DNA of 64,000 bases from Acidithiobacillus thiooxidans ATCC 19377. GTDB lineage: Bacteria > Pseudomonadota > Gammaproteobacteria > Acidithiobacillales > Acidithiobacillaceae. The notes beneath the pieces are model-generated. The model was not told the origin of the DNA, did no database searches, and saw only the letters and a list, made by a program, of their open reading frames with translations. A program made the translations under genes and the position numbers. Below, piece by piece: positions 9,488 to 18,243 of the stretch (its first letter is position 1; each line of letters opens with the position of its first letter). The stretch spans positions 1,176,501 to 1,240,500 of the forward strand of contig NZ_CP045571.1 in assembly GCF_009662475.1 (NCBI RefSeq), read 5' to 3'.

Positions 9488-10140
9488 TGGTTGCCCTGCC
9501 AGGGCTGGCCGTTGCCCTGATTCTGATGTCCACGGTCCGGTTTTGAACCTGGCTGCCCGCGACCCCGCCCCGGACCATTATCGGGACGACCATGTCCGGG
9601 GGCTGGACGCTGAATGGGTTGCGGGCGCTGTTGCATCTGCGGACGATGGGGATGCTGAAACTGTGGACCACCGGGACGCCCCGGTTGCGGCCGCTGCTGC
9701 GGCCCTGGCATGGGCCTTTCTGCCGGACGGAAATGCCGCCAATGCGGGTCTCGGGAATAGCGGCCAGCATCTCTTTGGACGCGCTGCCAATCGCGATGAT
9801 TCCAGCGCCGCAATGCGGGCGGCGGAGCCGCTATGGGGCGCCACGGACCACGATAGCCCGGACCCGACCACCAGCGGTTGCCGTAATAATAATAGTAGTT
9901 GGAGCCCTGATAAAAAATGGGTTGCGAAGCGCCATAGGCCGCATAAACACCCAGATTGCTCAGCCAGACCATCAAGGGCGGCGCCGTAAGAATGGCTGGG
10001 GGGTATCCAGGTGCCGCATACACTGGCTGGGTTCCTACATTGAGTTGTATATCTACGGGGCCAGCAAAGGCCGCACTACTCAATCCCAGTCCCGCCAGCA
10101 CGGCGCTGGTCAAAAGACTTTTTATCCACAATTTTTTCAT
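9484..10140 (-). CDS. Secreted P/Q/R/H-rich low-complexity protein of unknown function
   Basis: 218 residues. A clean Sec signal peptide is seen ([10 protein letters not shown], hydrophobic core, cleavage near SSAAFA-GP). A short region with tyrosine/tryptophan runs ([17 protein letters not shown]) is followed by ~100 residues dominated by Pro, Gln, Arg, His and Gly. It is likely periplasmic or outer-surface; I recognise no enzymatic domain. It converges on alaS and shares a CTAG with it: TAG is the stop codon on both strands. The GAGG ribosome site sits nine bases before the ATG used; an ATG three codons earlier is possible. Confidence 0.7.
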   Translation of the reverse strand: MKKLWIKSLLTSAVLAGLGLSSAAFAGPVDIQLNVGTQPVYAAPGYPPAILTAPPLMVWLSNLGVYAAYGASQPIFYQGSNYYYYYGNRWWSGPGYRGPWRPIAAPPPALRRWNHRDWQRVQRDAGRYSRDPHWRHFRPAERPMPGPQQRPQPGRPGGPQFQHPHRPQMQQRPQPIQRPAPGHGRPDNGPGRGRGQPGSKPDRGHQNQGNGQPWQGNH

Positions 10141-10301
10141 GATTATCATCCTCTCCGAAAAATCTTCAAAATGCGACTACATGGTACAGGACAAGATTTT
10201 TGCGCTATGCTTTTGCCTGTGAAATACAGATTAAGGTGTGTTGTCCCATGAATCGAGATGTAAAATGTAAATTTTTGTTTATCAGGTTACGGTGATAACC
10301 G

Positions 10302-10853
10302 GTGCCTGAAGTCGCCGAACTGGAAAAACTCCTGCAGAAAGTAGCGCTTGCTGATCAGCAAGCCTTTCGTGATTTTTACGATGCTACGGCTGCGCATCTG
10401 TTTCCCGTTGCTTTGCGTATTTTAAGAGAGCAGGGCCGTGCGGCCGATTGTTTACAGGATGCGTTTGTGAAAATCTGGTTAAAGGCGGGAGAATATCAAG
10501 CGGGTCGGGGCGCTCCCATGGCTTGGGCAGCGGCAATTGTCCGCTATCAGGCTATTGATGAATTAAGACGGCTTCCGAAAGACCAGCCAGGTTGGGAAGA
10601 CGAAAACTGGGAGCAGTGGGGGGAACGGGAATTTCCTGCTGACCCCCGGATGGCTTCGGAAAAGCAACTTTTATTGGATTGCCTTGAACAACTTCCCAGC
10701 GATCAAAGGCAGGCTATTTCCCAGGCTTTTTATCGCGCAGCCAGTTACGACGAAGTGGCGCGCTTTGCTGGTGAAGCTTTGGGTACGGTCAAAAGCTGGA
10801 TTCGTCGGGGACTTTTAAGTTTGAGAGACTGTTTGCATCATGAATCTGAATAA
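10302..10853 (+). CDS. ECF-type RNA polymerase sigma factor
   Basis: 183 residues with sigma-70 region 2 (AFRDFYDATAAHLFPVALRILRE, then AADCLQDAFVKIWLKAGEY) and region 4 (LLLDCLEQLPSDQRQAISQAFYR, helix-turn-helix YDEVARFAGEALGTVKSWIRRGL). Extracytoplasmic-function sigma factors redirect RNA polymerase to stress or envelope promoters. It starts with GTG and its last 14 bases overlap the anti-sigma gene, the usual coupling for such pairs. The RskA-like partner and sequence suggest an ECF19/SigK-like type. The ferritin-like gene downstream is the likely target. Confidence 0.88.
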   Translation: MPEVAELEKLLQKVALADQQAFRDFYDATAAHLFPVALRILREQGRAADCLQDAFVKIWLKAGEYQAGRGAPMAWAAAIVRYQAIDELRRLPKDQPGWEDENWEQWGEREFPADPRMASEKQLLLDCLEQLPSDQRQAISQAFYRAASYDEVARFAGEALGTVKSWIRRGLLSLRDCLHHESE

Positions 10854-11541
10854 GTGGCCAAAGCTTGCGGACCTGCTCGCAGGTTCCTACGTACTGGGAA
10901 CCTTGCGCGGGCGGGCAAGGCTGCGTTTTGCCCACATGCTGCGCTCTCGTCCCTGGTTGGCTGCTCGGGTGGCAGAGTGGGAGGACACCCTGATGCCTTA
11001 CAGTCTGCAGGAGCCACCCATCGCGCCCCCGCATTCGGTCTGGCAAGGGGTTGTAGCAGAATTGCCAGCGCGTGCCGTTAACGCAGATATAGCCAGCCAT
11101 GTTTCCTGGTGGCAGAAACTCGGGCTGTGGCGCGCCATGTCGGCTGGCCTGGCGCTGGCACTGGTTCTTCTGCTGCTCTGGCCAGCACCGCCGCGTATGC
11201 CTTATATGGCGGTGTTGAACAATACATCAGGTCAGGCGGTGTGGATGCTGCGGGCCAATGATCATCACATGGCCTTGGTGACCATGCGCAGCATGTCTTT
11301 GCCTGCCGATAAATCCTTGCAGCTCTGGGCCATTGTTCCGGGTAAAAAGCCCATATCCATGGGGTTATTGCCGACCCATCCAGGACGCACACCGATATTG
11401 ATCACTCCAGACCATCTGGATATGCGCTCGGTTGCCCTGATTGCGGTGACCATGGAGCCAGAAGGCGGTTCGCCAACGGGCCAGCCGACCACGGCCATAT
11501 TATACAAGGCAGATATTTTATCGACGCATTTAAGTAGTTGA
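10840..11541 (+). CDS. Anti-sigma factor, RskA (anti-sigma-K) type
   Basis: 233 residues: a cytoplasmic N-terminal sigma-binding part (LADLLAGSYVLGTLRGRARLRF), one membrane helix around residues 98-118 (AMSAGLALALVLLLLWPA) and a periplasmic RskA C-terminal domain with the family motif LQLWAIVPGKKPISMGLLP and the ending VAVTMEPEGGSPTGQPTT-like IAVTMEPEGGSPTGQPT. It should sequester the ECF sigma factor at the membrane until a periplasmic signal leads to its release. The overlapping start inside the sigma gene supports a bicistronic sigma/anti-sigma unit. Confidence 0.85.
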   Translation: MNLNKWPKLADLLAGSYVLGTLRGRARLRFAHMLRSRPWLAARVAEWEDTLMPYSLQEPPIAPPHSVWQGVVAELPARAVNADIASHVSWWQKLGLWRAMSAGLALALVLLLLWPAPPRMPYMAVLNNTSGQAVWMLRANDHHMALVTMRSMSLPADKSLQLWAIVPGKKPISMGLLPTHPGRTPILITPDHLDMRSVALIAVTMEPEGGSPTGQPTTAILYKADILSTHLSS

Positions 11542-11561
11542 GTCTGTAATAATCATCTTGT

Positions 11562-11590
11562 TGCATCCAAGCATGGAGCGAATGCGTATT
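11562..11590 (+). promoter_or_regulatory. Candidate ECF-type promoter before the ferritin-like gene
   Basis: TGCATCC (11562-11568) and CGTATT (11585-11590) are separated by 16 bases and end 45 bases before the ferritin-like start codon. This -35/-10 style resembles ECF promoters rather than TTGACA/TATAAT. That the adjacent ECF factor uses it is an inference. Confidence 0.4.
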
Positions 11591-11635
11591 TAGTTGGGGA
11601 TGGCAATATTGCTGTCACGTACTCAGGAGAACGTC

Positions 11636-12250
11636 ATGAAAGAAATGGAAAATCAAGGTTTGGATCGTCGGGATTTTTTCAAAAAAAGTGCATTGTTCGG
11701 GTTGGGACTGGCTGCGGTCGGTAGTTTAACCATGCCCGCTTTGGCAGAAGCGGCGGCCATGCCCAAAGGCCCGAAGCATGATTTATATTTGCTGAACTTT
11801 GCCCTGAATGCGGAACATCAGGCCATTGCTGCTTATCAGGTCGGGGCCGAAAGCAAGCTGCTGGACCCGGCATTGCTTAAAGTAGCTCTGTCATTTCAGG
11901 CAGATCATGAAGCCCATGCGGCTATTCTTGCCGAAACCATCAAAAAGCTGGGTGGGACTCCGGTTACTCCGAAAGTCTCTCTGAAAGCGCCGATGACCGA
12001 ATTGGCCAGTAAGTGGGGATTTCCTCTGGATAAGCTGAAAAACCAGAATGATGTTCTGCATTTTGCGGCCGGTCTGGAGGTTGGTGCTGCCAAGGCCTAT
12101 CTGGGAACGGTGCCTGAGTTCAGTAATCCGGAACTGGCCCATGCAGCAGCCAATATTGAAGGAGATGAAGCCATGCATTTTGCGGTGTTGCGTAGTGCCC
12201 TGGGAGAATTCCCGGTGCCAGCAGCTTTCATCTCCGCCATGCCCAGTTAA
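11636..12250 (+). CDS. Tat-exported ferritin-like domain protein
   Basis: 204 residues. The N-terminus carries a twin-arginine signal (DRRDFFKKSALFGLGL) ending near ALAEAAA, which indicates export in folded, probably metal-loaded form. The mature part is a ferritin-like four-helix bundle with Glu/His pairs that could form a di-metal site: LNAEHQAIAAYQVG, ADHEAHAAILAETI, AAGLEVGAAKAYLG and IEGDEAMHFAVL. AGGAGA precedes the chosen ATG. It follows the ECF sigma/anti-sigma pair in the same direction, suggesting a periplasmic oxidative- or metal-stress response. Substrate and metal are unknown. Confidence 0.8.
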   Translation: MKEMENQGLDRRDFFKKSALFGLGLAAVGSLTMPALAEAAAMPKGPKHDLYLLNFALNAEHQAIAAYQVGAESKLLDPALLKVALSFQADHEAHAAILAETIKKLGGTPVTPKVSLKAPMTELASKWGFPLDKLKNQNDVLHFAAGLEVGAAKAYLGTVPEFSNPELAHAAANIEGDEAMHFAVLRSALGEFPVPAAFISAMPS

Positions 12251-12274
12251 CGTTTCATAACTTTATCGCAGCAG

Positions 12275-12307
12275 CCTGCATCCCTTGCCTAGTGATGCAG
12301 GTTTTTT
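12275..12307 (+). terminator. Rho-independent terminator after the ferritin-like gene
   Basis: Perfect 8-bp stem CCTGCATC / GATGCAGG with an 11-base loop, followed by TTTTTT. It begins 25 bases after the stop codon of the ferritin-like gene. Confidence 0.85.
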
Positions 12308-12376
12308 AAACGCCTTGAAATTAAGCTGAAAGTTGGCTAAAAGTATTGAACCATTCTAACGGTTCACAATCATCCT

Positions 12377-12455
12377 ATGCCGCATCACGGAAAAATAGTT
12401 GATGTATCGAAAAATTACAGCAGAAGATTATTAGGATTCTCTGTTTGGGTTTTTT
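12377..12455 (+). pseudogene. Severed first 26 codons of the GGDEF-EAL gene
   Basis: The ATG at 12377 opens MPHHGKIVDVSKNYSRR followed by the start of a hydrophobic helix (LLGFSVWV) and runs into the insertion sequence. If the element and one 8-bp target copy are removed, base 12455 joins 13766 in frame and the helix continues FFLLMALSWVLVGFYTW, a natural first transmembrane segment. This is therefore the original 5' end of the downstream GGDEF-EAL gene. No obvious ribosome site is visible before the ATG. Upstream, GAACC-N8-GGTTC is a small inverted repeat that could be an operator. Confidence 0.8.
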
Positions 12456-13757
12456 GGTTCCTCGTCATTTCAAGTGGGTAGCCTGAGATCCAGCTTACCC
12501 AAGATCAGGTAGGCCATATTGATAAAGTTCTTGTGGGTACGGTAACCCCGAGCTTTCGCCTTGGCGGATTGAATGAGGCTGTTAAAACCTTCCAGAATTC
12601 CATTGGTGATCTGGCTCTCAAACCAGTGGAGCACACCATCCCAATGATTCATGATGGTGTAGGCAACCTTGACGATAGGCGGCAGATCGCTGGTCTTGGC
12701 GTTTTCCAACCAGGCTTTCAAGAGGGTAGCACCCTGATGGCGATTCTTGATCGTGAAGATGTCCTGAAAGGTCAGGCGGAATTGGTAGGCCTGCGCCGTC
12801 TTGAGGTTCTGGTCTTTGAGTAATGCCTGCAGCTTTTCTTTCTGCTTCACCTTGAGTTTCCGTTCATTCTTGAGCCAGAGCCAGCGGGTCTTTTTGAGGT
12901 CTGGCTGGGTAAATGCTTCGCTCCTGCGTACCGCGTCCACGGCCTCGTTGACGAGCTTCATGAGGTGGAAACGATCAAAGGTCACCTGGGCGTTGGGAAG
13001 ATGCTCTTTAGCCCCTTTCTGGAAGGCGGGAGACAAGTCCATGCTGACGTCCGTGACAGCTTCTGCGCTGCCCCCATGGGCTTCAAGGTCTGTGGCAAAT
13101 CGCGCAAAAGTGGAGACGTCCTTACCGGGGGTGGCAAACAGCAGTCGCCTAGCTTCCAGATCTACGAAGAGCGTGATGTAGTCATGGCCGCGCCGACTGC
13201 TGGTTTCATCGACGCCGACGGCATGGACATGGGCCATATCCACTCTGGTACGGGCTTCGGGCACATAGTGGTCAATCACCCGCCACAGGAGCGTGTCGGT
13301 CTCGCCGATCAGGCGGGCTACTGTCAATACCGGCATCTCCCGCACCAGGGTCATGATCAGCGCTTCAAAGAGCAGGGTGAAACGCGAGCCTTCCCGCGCC
13401 CAGGGAACAGGGATCTGATGCACCCCATGTTCCGGGCACATCACACGGGGTACGCGGGCGTGGAGATAGGCTTCATGCTGAAAGAAATCCATGTGCCGCC
13501 AAGTATGTTCACGGGTGTCATGTACCGGACACTCCTCACCACAGACGGGGCAAGCAAAGCGACTGCCCTTGGGAAAGTTGATGTGCAGATCCAGGCGCTT
13601 CTCCTCCACTTGGAAGGTCACATCGTCCACCAACCACGGCGGTACCAACCCTAACGCGAGAGAAAACAGCTCTTCTGGGACCATCAGCTAACTCCTATTC
13701 GGGACACAACTGCTCCGCTGCATTGTAAACCCTACCCACTCGATCTGACGAAGAGCC
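12456..13757 (-). mobile_element. Complete ISL3-family insertion sequence (ISAfe1-like), 1302 bp
   Basis: Terminal inverted repeats of 26 bp lie at 12456-12481 and 13732-13757 and match at 21 positions, sharing the inner AGTGGGTAG. The element is flanked on both sides by GGTTTTTT (12448-12455 and 13758-13765), an 8-bp target duplication as expected for ISL3. One full-length transposase gene occupies almost the whole element. Family, size and host genus agree with what is known of ISAfe1; identity was not checked against a database. It interrupts a GGDEF-EAL gene. Confidence 0.93.
12470..13684 (-). CDS. tnp: ISL3-family transposase
   Basis: 404 residues, full length. N-terminal zinc-binding region with CPVCGEECPVHDTREHTWRH-type cysteines and histidines, a helix-turn-helix-like stretch, and a DDE catalytic core: VGVDETSSRRGHDYIT (first Asp), VTDVSMDLSPAFQ (second Asp) and the C-terminal ILEGFNSLIQSAKAKARGYR, where the catalytic Glu sits. 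The stop codon lies within the terminal inverted repeat. Intact appearance suggests a recent or still active element. Confidence 0.93.
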   Translation of the reverse strand: MVPEELFSLALGLVPPWLVDDVTFQVEEKRLDLHINFPKGSRFACPVCGEECPVHDTREHTWRHMDFFQHEAYLHARVPRVMCPEHGVHQIPVPWAREGSRFTLLFEALIMTLVREMPVLTVARLIGETDTLLWRVIDHYVPEARTRVDMAHVHAVGVDETSSRRGHDYITLFVDLEARRLLFATPGKDVSTFARFATDLEAHGGSAEAVTDVSMDLSPAFQKGAKEHLPNAQVTFDRFHLMKLVNEAVDAVRRSEAFTQPDLKKTRWLWLKNERKLKVKQKEKLQALLKDQNLKTAQAYQFRLTFQDIFTIKNRHQGATLLKAWLENAKTSDLPPIVKVAYTIMNHWDGVLHWFESQITNGILEGFNSLIQSAKAKARGYRTHKNFINMAYLILGKLDLRLPT

Positions 13758-13767
13758 GGTTTTTTTC

Positions 13768-16377
13768 TTGCTGATGGCTCTTTCCTGGGTGTTGGTTGGT
13801 TTTTATACTTGGGAGAAAGTCAGGGCTCAGGAAATTGCTAACCTACGAATATTGTCAGTTGCTCTTGCCCATAGTACATCGCAAAGTGTTTTTAATGTTC
13901 AGTCCTCCCTGGATTTGCTTGCGGACAGTCTTCGCAATATGTCGGCTGGTCGAGATTTGAATTTGTCTCACCGGTTAAAAAATTATCTGCAGGCACAGCC
14001 TGCAATCCAGAATATTACCGTGATGGATGACAAGGGACGGGTTCTTTCTGAAGCGTTCCGCAAAGATTATCCCGGTACGAACTCGTTGGCCATGCAAAAT
14101 GTCCATTATTTTTTTCTAAAAAGCGATTTTTATATCGGGTCTTTGTTTCCGGATATCCAGAAAAGGCTCTGGTATATTCCATTCAAACGTCTCGTACAAT
14201 TAAAAAATCATCAGGAGGTAACTGTAGTTGTATTGTTGCCTTTGGTTGATGGGACCTTCAAGTGCTGGATGGGCTACCCTTTGCAGGCACATACCGGGCT
14301 GTTTTTACTCAGGCGAGATGGTTATCTGGAGGCGCGTAATCCGCCACCGGACAAGACTTCTTTTACTATACGCCAAACCGGAATTGCTGCTCGCTACGTA
14401 GCTGCTCATACGCATTCGGCGGGTGGCGTTTATATGGGTTATTCAACAGCAGTAGGCCAATGGCGCCTCGGGGCGGTTGAAGACGTACCGAATTATCCGT
14501 TAGTGGCCGGAGCCAGTATCTTGCGCAGCACATTATGGGATATGTGGGCGCGCAGTATGATTGGTCCTTCATTGGTAATTGCCTTCTTGGCTTTATTGGG
14601 ATTGCTGGTTTATCGTTACCTAAGGTATTACACGGAACTCCAGGAAAAGCTTCGCAGTGATGCTGAAATGGCCATCTGGGAGGCCAAGGAGCGTGCTGAG
14701 GTTACTTTATCTTCTATTGGTGATGCAGTGATTACCACGGATACTCAGGCCCGTGTGACGGGTGCCAATTCAGTGGCTGAAAATTTACTGGGGAAGAAGA
14801 TTTCCGATATTCGCGGCGAGCCGCTAGATAATGTATTTAAAATCATCAATGAAACGACCCGAGAAACCGTTGCCAACCCTGTTCATCGGGTGCTTGATGA
14901 AGGGCGAATCATGGGACTTGCCAATCATACCACGCTGATCAGCGCAGATGGTCACGAATATGCCATTGAAGATTCGGCAGCCCCTATTCGTTCTCGTACC
15001 GGGCAAATACTGGGTGTGGTTCTGGTTTTTCATGACGTTTCTCAACGGCGGCAGTTAGCCGATCAGCTTGCCCATCAGGCCGGGCATGATGCTCTCACAC
15101 AATTGCCGAATAGACGCCTGTTTCAGCAACATCTGGAAGCTGCCTGTCAAGTGGGTCAGGGAGTAAATTCCTTTTTTGTGGCTATTTTGGATCTGGATGG
15201 GTTTAAACAAATCAATGATCTGTTTGGTCATGATAGTGGTGATGTGCTGCTTTGCGCTCTGGCGAAACGTATGGAGCTCATTTTTGGCAAGCAAAATATT
15301 ATCGCGCGTTTGGGTGGCGATGAATTTGGTCTGATCCTGTATAAGCCTCAGAAAATCAAAGAAATTGATGTTTTGCTCACGCAAGCCTTGGGGAAAATTA
15401 GTGAGCCGGTTGAAGTGCTGGGTAGTCTTGTGACGGTTTCGGCAACTATTGGTATCTCTTCTTTCCCTTCGGATGCTGATGATCCAGGACAGTTATTACG
15501 CTTGGCAGACCTAGCGATGTACGCCGCCAAGACCGCAGGACGAAATGGTTATGTGTTTTACAATGAAGCATTAGAAGCGAAACAGCAGCTTATCGCCGAA
15601 GGAATACATATGGCTGAGCAGGCGCTAGCGGAAAATCGTTTTGTTCTTTGGTATCAACCGCTGGTTGCTTTACATGGGCATGTACTGGGTGTGGAGGCCC
15701 TGTTACGTTTGGACACGGGTAGAGGAGAAGGTCTGCTCAATCCCAGTCATTTTTCCAGCGCATTGGATCATCCCTTGCTGGCGCGAAAAATCGGGCGTTT
15801 TGTGCTGGATGCGGCAGTGCATCAAGGAATGCTTTGGCGTAAGCAAGGCTTTTTCCTGCGGGTCGGTATCAATATTAGTGCCCGGCATCTTCTGGACTCG
15901 GATTTTATGCAGGATATTCATGCTATTTTAGCCCGGTATCCCGATTTTCCTCGGGACCTGATTGAACTGGAAGTAACAGAAAGTGCGCCGATGCTTGATT
16001 TTCCCTCAGCCATTACTACGTTGCAGGCGATTAATGCGTTGGGAATTCACATTGCCCTGGATGATTTTGGCACCGGGAATGCGTCACTAACCTATCTTCA
16101 GCGATTGCCAGCACAAACCATTAAAATCGATCAGAGTTTTGTGCGCGATATCCTTGTTGATAACAAAGATTTGACCATTGTTGCCGGAGTTGCTTCCACT
16201 GCGCAGGCATTGGGCCTGGAAATTGTGGCCGAAGGTGTAGAAAGCCTGGGGCATGCGCGCAAGCTCGCAGATCTGGGCGTAAATGTATTACAGGGTTTTG
16301 CCATAGCACAGCCTATGCCGGCTGAGGATGTTCTGAATTGGGTAGCGCATTATAAACCCATTCTTCGTGAGGATTGA
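13768..16377 (+). CDS. PAS-GGDEF-EAL cyclic-di-GMP protein, first 27 codons cut off by an insertion sequence
   Basis: The 869 codons left after IS insertion open with TTG; the intact protein would have had 896. Order: remainder of the first membrane helix, periplasmic sensor region of ~230 residues, second helix near 265-285 (SLVIAFLALLGLLVYRYL), coiled coil, PAS (~315-420, SSIGDAVITTDTQARVTGAN), GGDEF (LGGDEFG intact; no RxxD I-site at the usual place) and EAL (EALLR, NISARHL, ELEVTES, DDFGTG and AEGVES all present). Both synthesis and hydrolysis of c-di-GMP are therefore possible on paper. Without the IS-separated start it can be made only from the TTG or an internal start, probably at reduced level or without proper membrane insertion. 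Confidence 0.88.
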   Translation: MLMALSWVLVGFYTWEKVRAQEIANLRILSVALAHSTSQSVFNVQSSLDLLADSLRNMSAGRDLNLSHRLKNYLQAQPAIQNITVMDDKGRVLSEAFRKDYPGTNSLAMQNVHYFFLKSDFYIGSLFPDIQKRLWYIPFKRLVQLKNHQEVTVVVLLPLVDGTFKCWMGYPLQAHTGLFLLRRDGYLEARNPPPDKTSFTIRQTGIAARYVAAHTHSAGGVYMGYSTAVGQWRLGAVEDVPNYPLVAGASILRSTLWDMWARSMIGPSLVIAFLALLGLLVYRYLRYYTELQEKLRSDAEMAIWEAKERAEVTLSSIGDAVITTDTQARVTGANSVAENLLGKKISDIRGEPLDNVFKIINETTRETVANPVHRVLDEGRIMGLANHTTLISADGHEYAIEDSAAPIRSRTGQILGVVLVFHDVSQRRQLADQLAHQAGHDALTQLPNRRLFQQHLEAACQVGQGVNSFFVAILDLDGFKQINDLFGHDSGDVLLCALAKRMELIFGKQNIIARLGGDEFGLILYKPQKIKEIDVLLTQALGKISEPVEVLGSLVTVSATIGISSFPSDADDPGQLLRLADLAMYAAKTAGRNGYVFYNEALEAKQQLIAEGIHMAEQALAENRFVLWYQPLVALHGHVLGVEALLRLDTGRGEGLLNPSHFSSALDHPLLARKIGRFVLDAAVHQGMLWRKQGFFLRVGINISARHLLDSDFMQDIHAILARYPDFPRDLIELEVTESAPMLDFPSAITTLQAINALGIHIALDDFGTGNASLTYLQRLPAQTIKIDQSFVRDILVDNKDLTIVAGVASTAQALGLEIVAEGVESLGHARKLADLGVNVLQGFAIAQPMPAEDVLNWVAHYKPILRED

Positions 16378-16386
16378 TTATCCGTG

Positions 16387-17073
16387 TTAGCCGGGCGTCG
16401 TCGCTTTTAACTGCCATTGCGGCCAGATTGTCTGAGCCTGGCGATCCAGTATGGCTGCATAAATAATGGTATTGGTCAGTACGCTCTGGACATAATGGCG
16501 TGTTTGGCGGTAAGGAATATTGGCAGTAAAAATGGGACCCGCCCAGGGTCCTTGCGTGGGACCATCCCAACGACCCAGCCAGCGCTTGGGTGCTCCCGGG
16601 CCGGCGTTGTAAGCGGCTGCCGCGAGTAACTCTGATCCGCCAAAACTTTGCTGTTGCAGGCTGAGATAATTGGAACCCAGCACCAGATTTCCCCGGATGC
16701 TGTGCAGATCGGCATCGGCGGCGGCGGGAATGTGTGATTGCAACCATTCAGCAGTGGCAGGCATGACCTGCATCAGCCCTTGCGCACCAACATCCGAACG
16801 GATTCCAAAAGCAAAGCCCGATTCCTGGCGGATGAGACCCGCCAGAAAGGCCCGGCGCAATCCTGTCTGGTTGGCGGCACCGCTGATTTCATCAGCATAA
16901 GGGAGGACATAGCCCTGACGCCAGTCACCGCCATGGGGGATCAGGCTGCTGGCGTGAATGCCCAGTAACCAGGCCTGTTGCTGAAAAGCCATACGGGCTG
17001 TCGCCTTGATCTGGCCGGGAGTGGAGAGGGTACTCAGGTCATGATCCCACTCACTCAAGGCATCATAATACAA
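16387..17073 (-). pseudogene. slt: C-terminal (catalytic) part of an interrupted slt-type lytic transglycosylase
   Basis: 228 codons from the first in-frame TTG after the IS. Contains the whole SLT domain: AGLIRQESGFAFGIRSDVGA with the catalytic Glu, GLMQVMPATAEWLQ, GNLVLGSNYLSLQQQ and AAAYNAGPGAPKRWLGRW. The enzyme cleaves peptidoglycan glycan strands with formation of 1,6-anhydromuramic acid. No signal peptide remains on this fragment, so even if translated it would stay in the cytoplasm. The fragment joins in frame with the part at 18238-19530 when the IS630-type element is removed. It converges on the GGDEF-EAL gene with a 9-base gap. Confidence 0.85.
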
Positions 17074-17075
17074 GC

Positions 17076-18161
17076 CTAGTGTAGTGTTGCATTCTGTTTG
17101 CTGCTTAAATGGCTGTTGGCGCGAATGACTTTTTGCAGGATGTCGCGGGCGGTTTTGGTCCAGATGAAAGGTTTGGGATGGGTGTTGTGGTGGTCGATGT
17201 ACCCCTCAATGGCCTGGATGAGTTCAGGCACACTGGTGAACACCCCACGACGTAACCGCTGGGTCGTGATATCCCGAAAGAAACGCTCGACCATGTTGAG
17301 CCAGGATGCCGAAGTGGGCGTGAAGTGCATGTGAATACGCGGGTGCTTGTCGAGCCACGCCTGTACTACCGGGTGTTTATGGGTCGCATAGTTGTCGGCA
17401 ATCAGATGCAGAGCCTTGTCCCTGGGCGTCTGCCGATCAATTTTCTTCAGGAACTTCAGCCATTCCACATGGGTATGGCGCTGTTGACACTGTCCGATGA
17501 CCTGACCATCCAGCACGTTGAGGGCGGCAAACAAGGTCGTAGTGCCATTACGTTTGTAGTCGTGGGTCATCGTTTCTGCGCGGCCCTTTTTGAGGGGGAG
17601 TCCCGGTTGGGTCCGGTCCAGGGCCTGTACCTGACTTTTTTCATCCACGCAGAGCACCAAGGCATGCTCCGGGGGAGACATATACAACCCCACAATATCT
17701 TCCAGCTTTTCCACAAAATGCGGGTCACGTGACACCTTGAAACCACGCAGCAGATGAGGCTTGAGGCCATGCTTGCGCCAATGCCGTGACACACTGGCGG
17801 CACTGACACCCAGTTCTGCCGCCATCCTACGCGTACTCCAATGCGTCATCGCTTCCGGCTTACTCTGCGTGGTCAATTCTACCAGACGGGCCACATCCAC
17901 TTTCACCGGAGGGGCGCCGCGCGGTAAATCGCGTTCAATGCCCGACAAGCGGTGTTCCAGATAACGCTTGCGCCAACGTGCGACTTGCAGGCGATCCACC
18001 CCCAGGCGCTCCGCAATTTCTTTGTTCTGCAAGCCCTCTGCCGCCAGCAATATCATCCGTGCCCGTAATGACAAGCGGACACTGCTTAATCGGGAGGCGA
18101 CTATACGGGACAACTCGGACCGCTCTTCGCTGGTTAAAGTGACTGTGGGCGCAACTCGCAA
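17076..18161 (-). CDS. tnp: IS630-family transposase
   Basis: 361 residues. N-terminal helix-turn-helix (LQNKEIAERLGVDRLQVARW), a second HTH_29-type region (AELGVSAASVSRHWRKHGLKP) and an intact DDE core: ALVLCVDEKSQVQAL, ALHLIADNYATHKH and ASWLNMVERFFRDITTQ. The start is TTG (MRVAPTVTL); no in-frame ATG exists upstream before a stop. The TAG stop is formed at the junction with target DNA (CAC from the element, then TAG from the CTAG target). Apparently functional. Confidence 0.93.
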   Translation of the reverse strand: MRVAPTVTLTSEERSELSRIVASRLSSVRLSLRARMILLAAEGLQNKEIAERLGVDRLQVARWRKRYLEHRLSGIERDLPRGAPPVKVDVARLVELTTQSKPEAMTHWSTRRMAAELGVSAASVSRHWRKHGLKPHLLRGFKVSRDPHFVEKLEDIVGLYMSPPEHALVLCVDEKSQVQALDRTQPGLPLKKGRAETMTHDYKRNGTTTLFAALNVLDGQVIGQCQQRHTHVEWLKFLKKIDRQTPRDKALHLIADNYATHKHPVVQAWLDKHPRIHMHFTPTSASWLNMVERFFRDITTQRLRRGVFTSVPELIQAIEGYIDHHNTHPKPFIWTKTARDILQKVIRANSHLSSKQNATLH

Positions 18162-18243
18162 GGCTCGACTCCATTCATACCCTCAACATGGAGCTATTTT
18201 ATCATCATTAACCTTAAGGTTCACCAAGAATGCAACACTACAC
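17079..18243 (-). mobile_element. Complete IS630-family element inserted at TA/CTAG
   Basis: The two ends are perfect inverted repeats reading inwards GTGTAGTGTTGCATTCT, and the flanks are TA (17077-17078 and 18244-18245), the duplication typical of the IS630/Tc1-mariner group. Because the flanking bases read CTAG on both sides, a 4-bp CTAG duplication (element 17080-18242) describes the data equally well. Before insertion the target read AGCCTAGCTG. The element disrupts an slt-type gene. Confidence 0.92.

Noticed and set aside
12470-13684. Considered a degraded or partial transposase
   Set aside because: Ends, inverted repeats, 8-bp duplication and the full reading frame are all intact.
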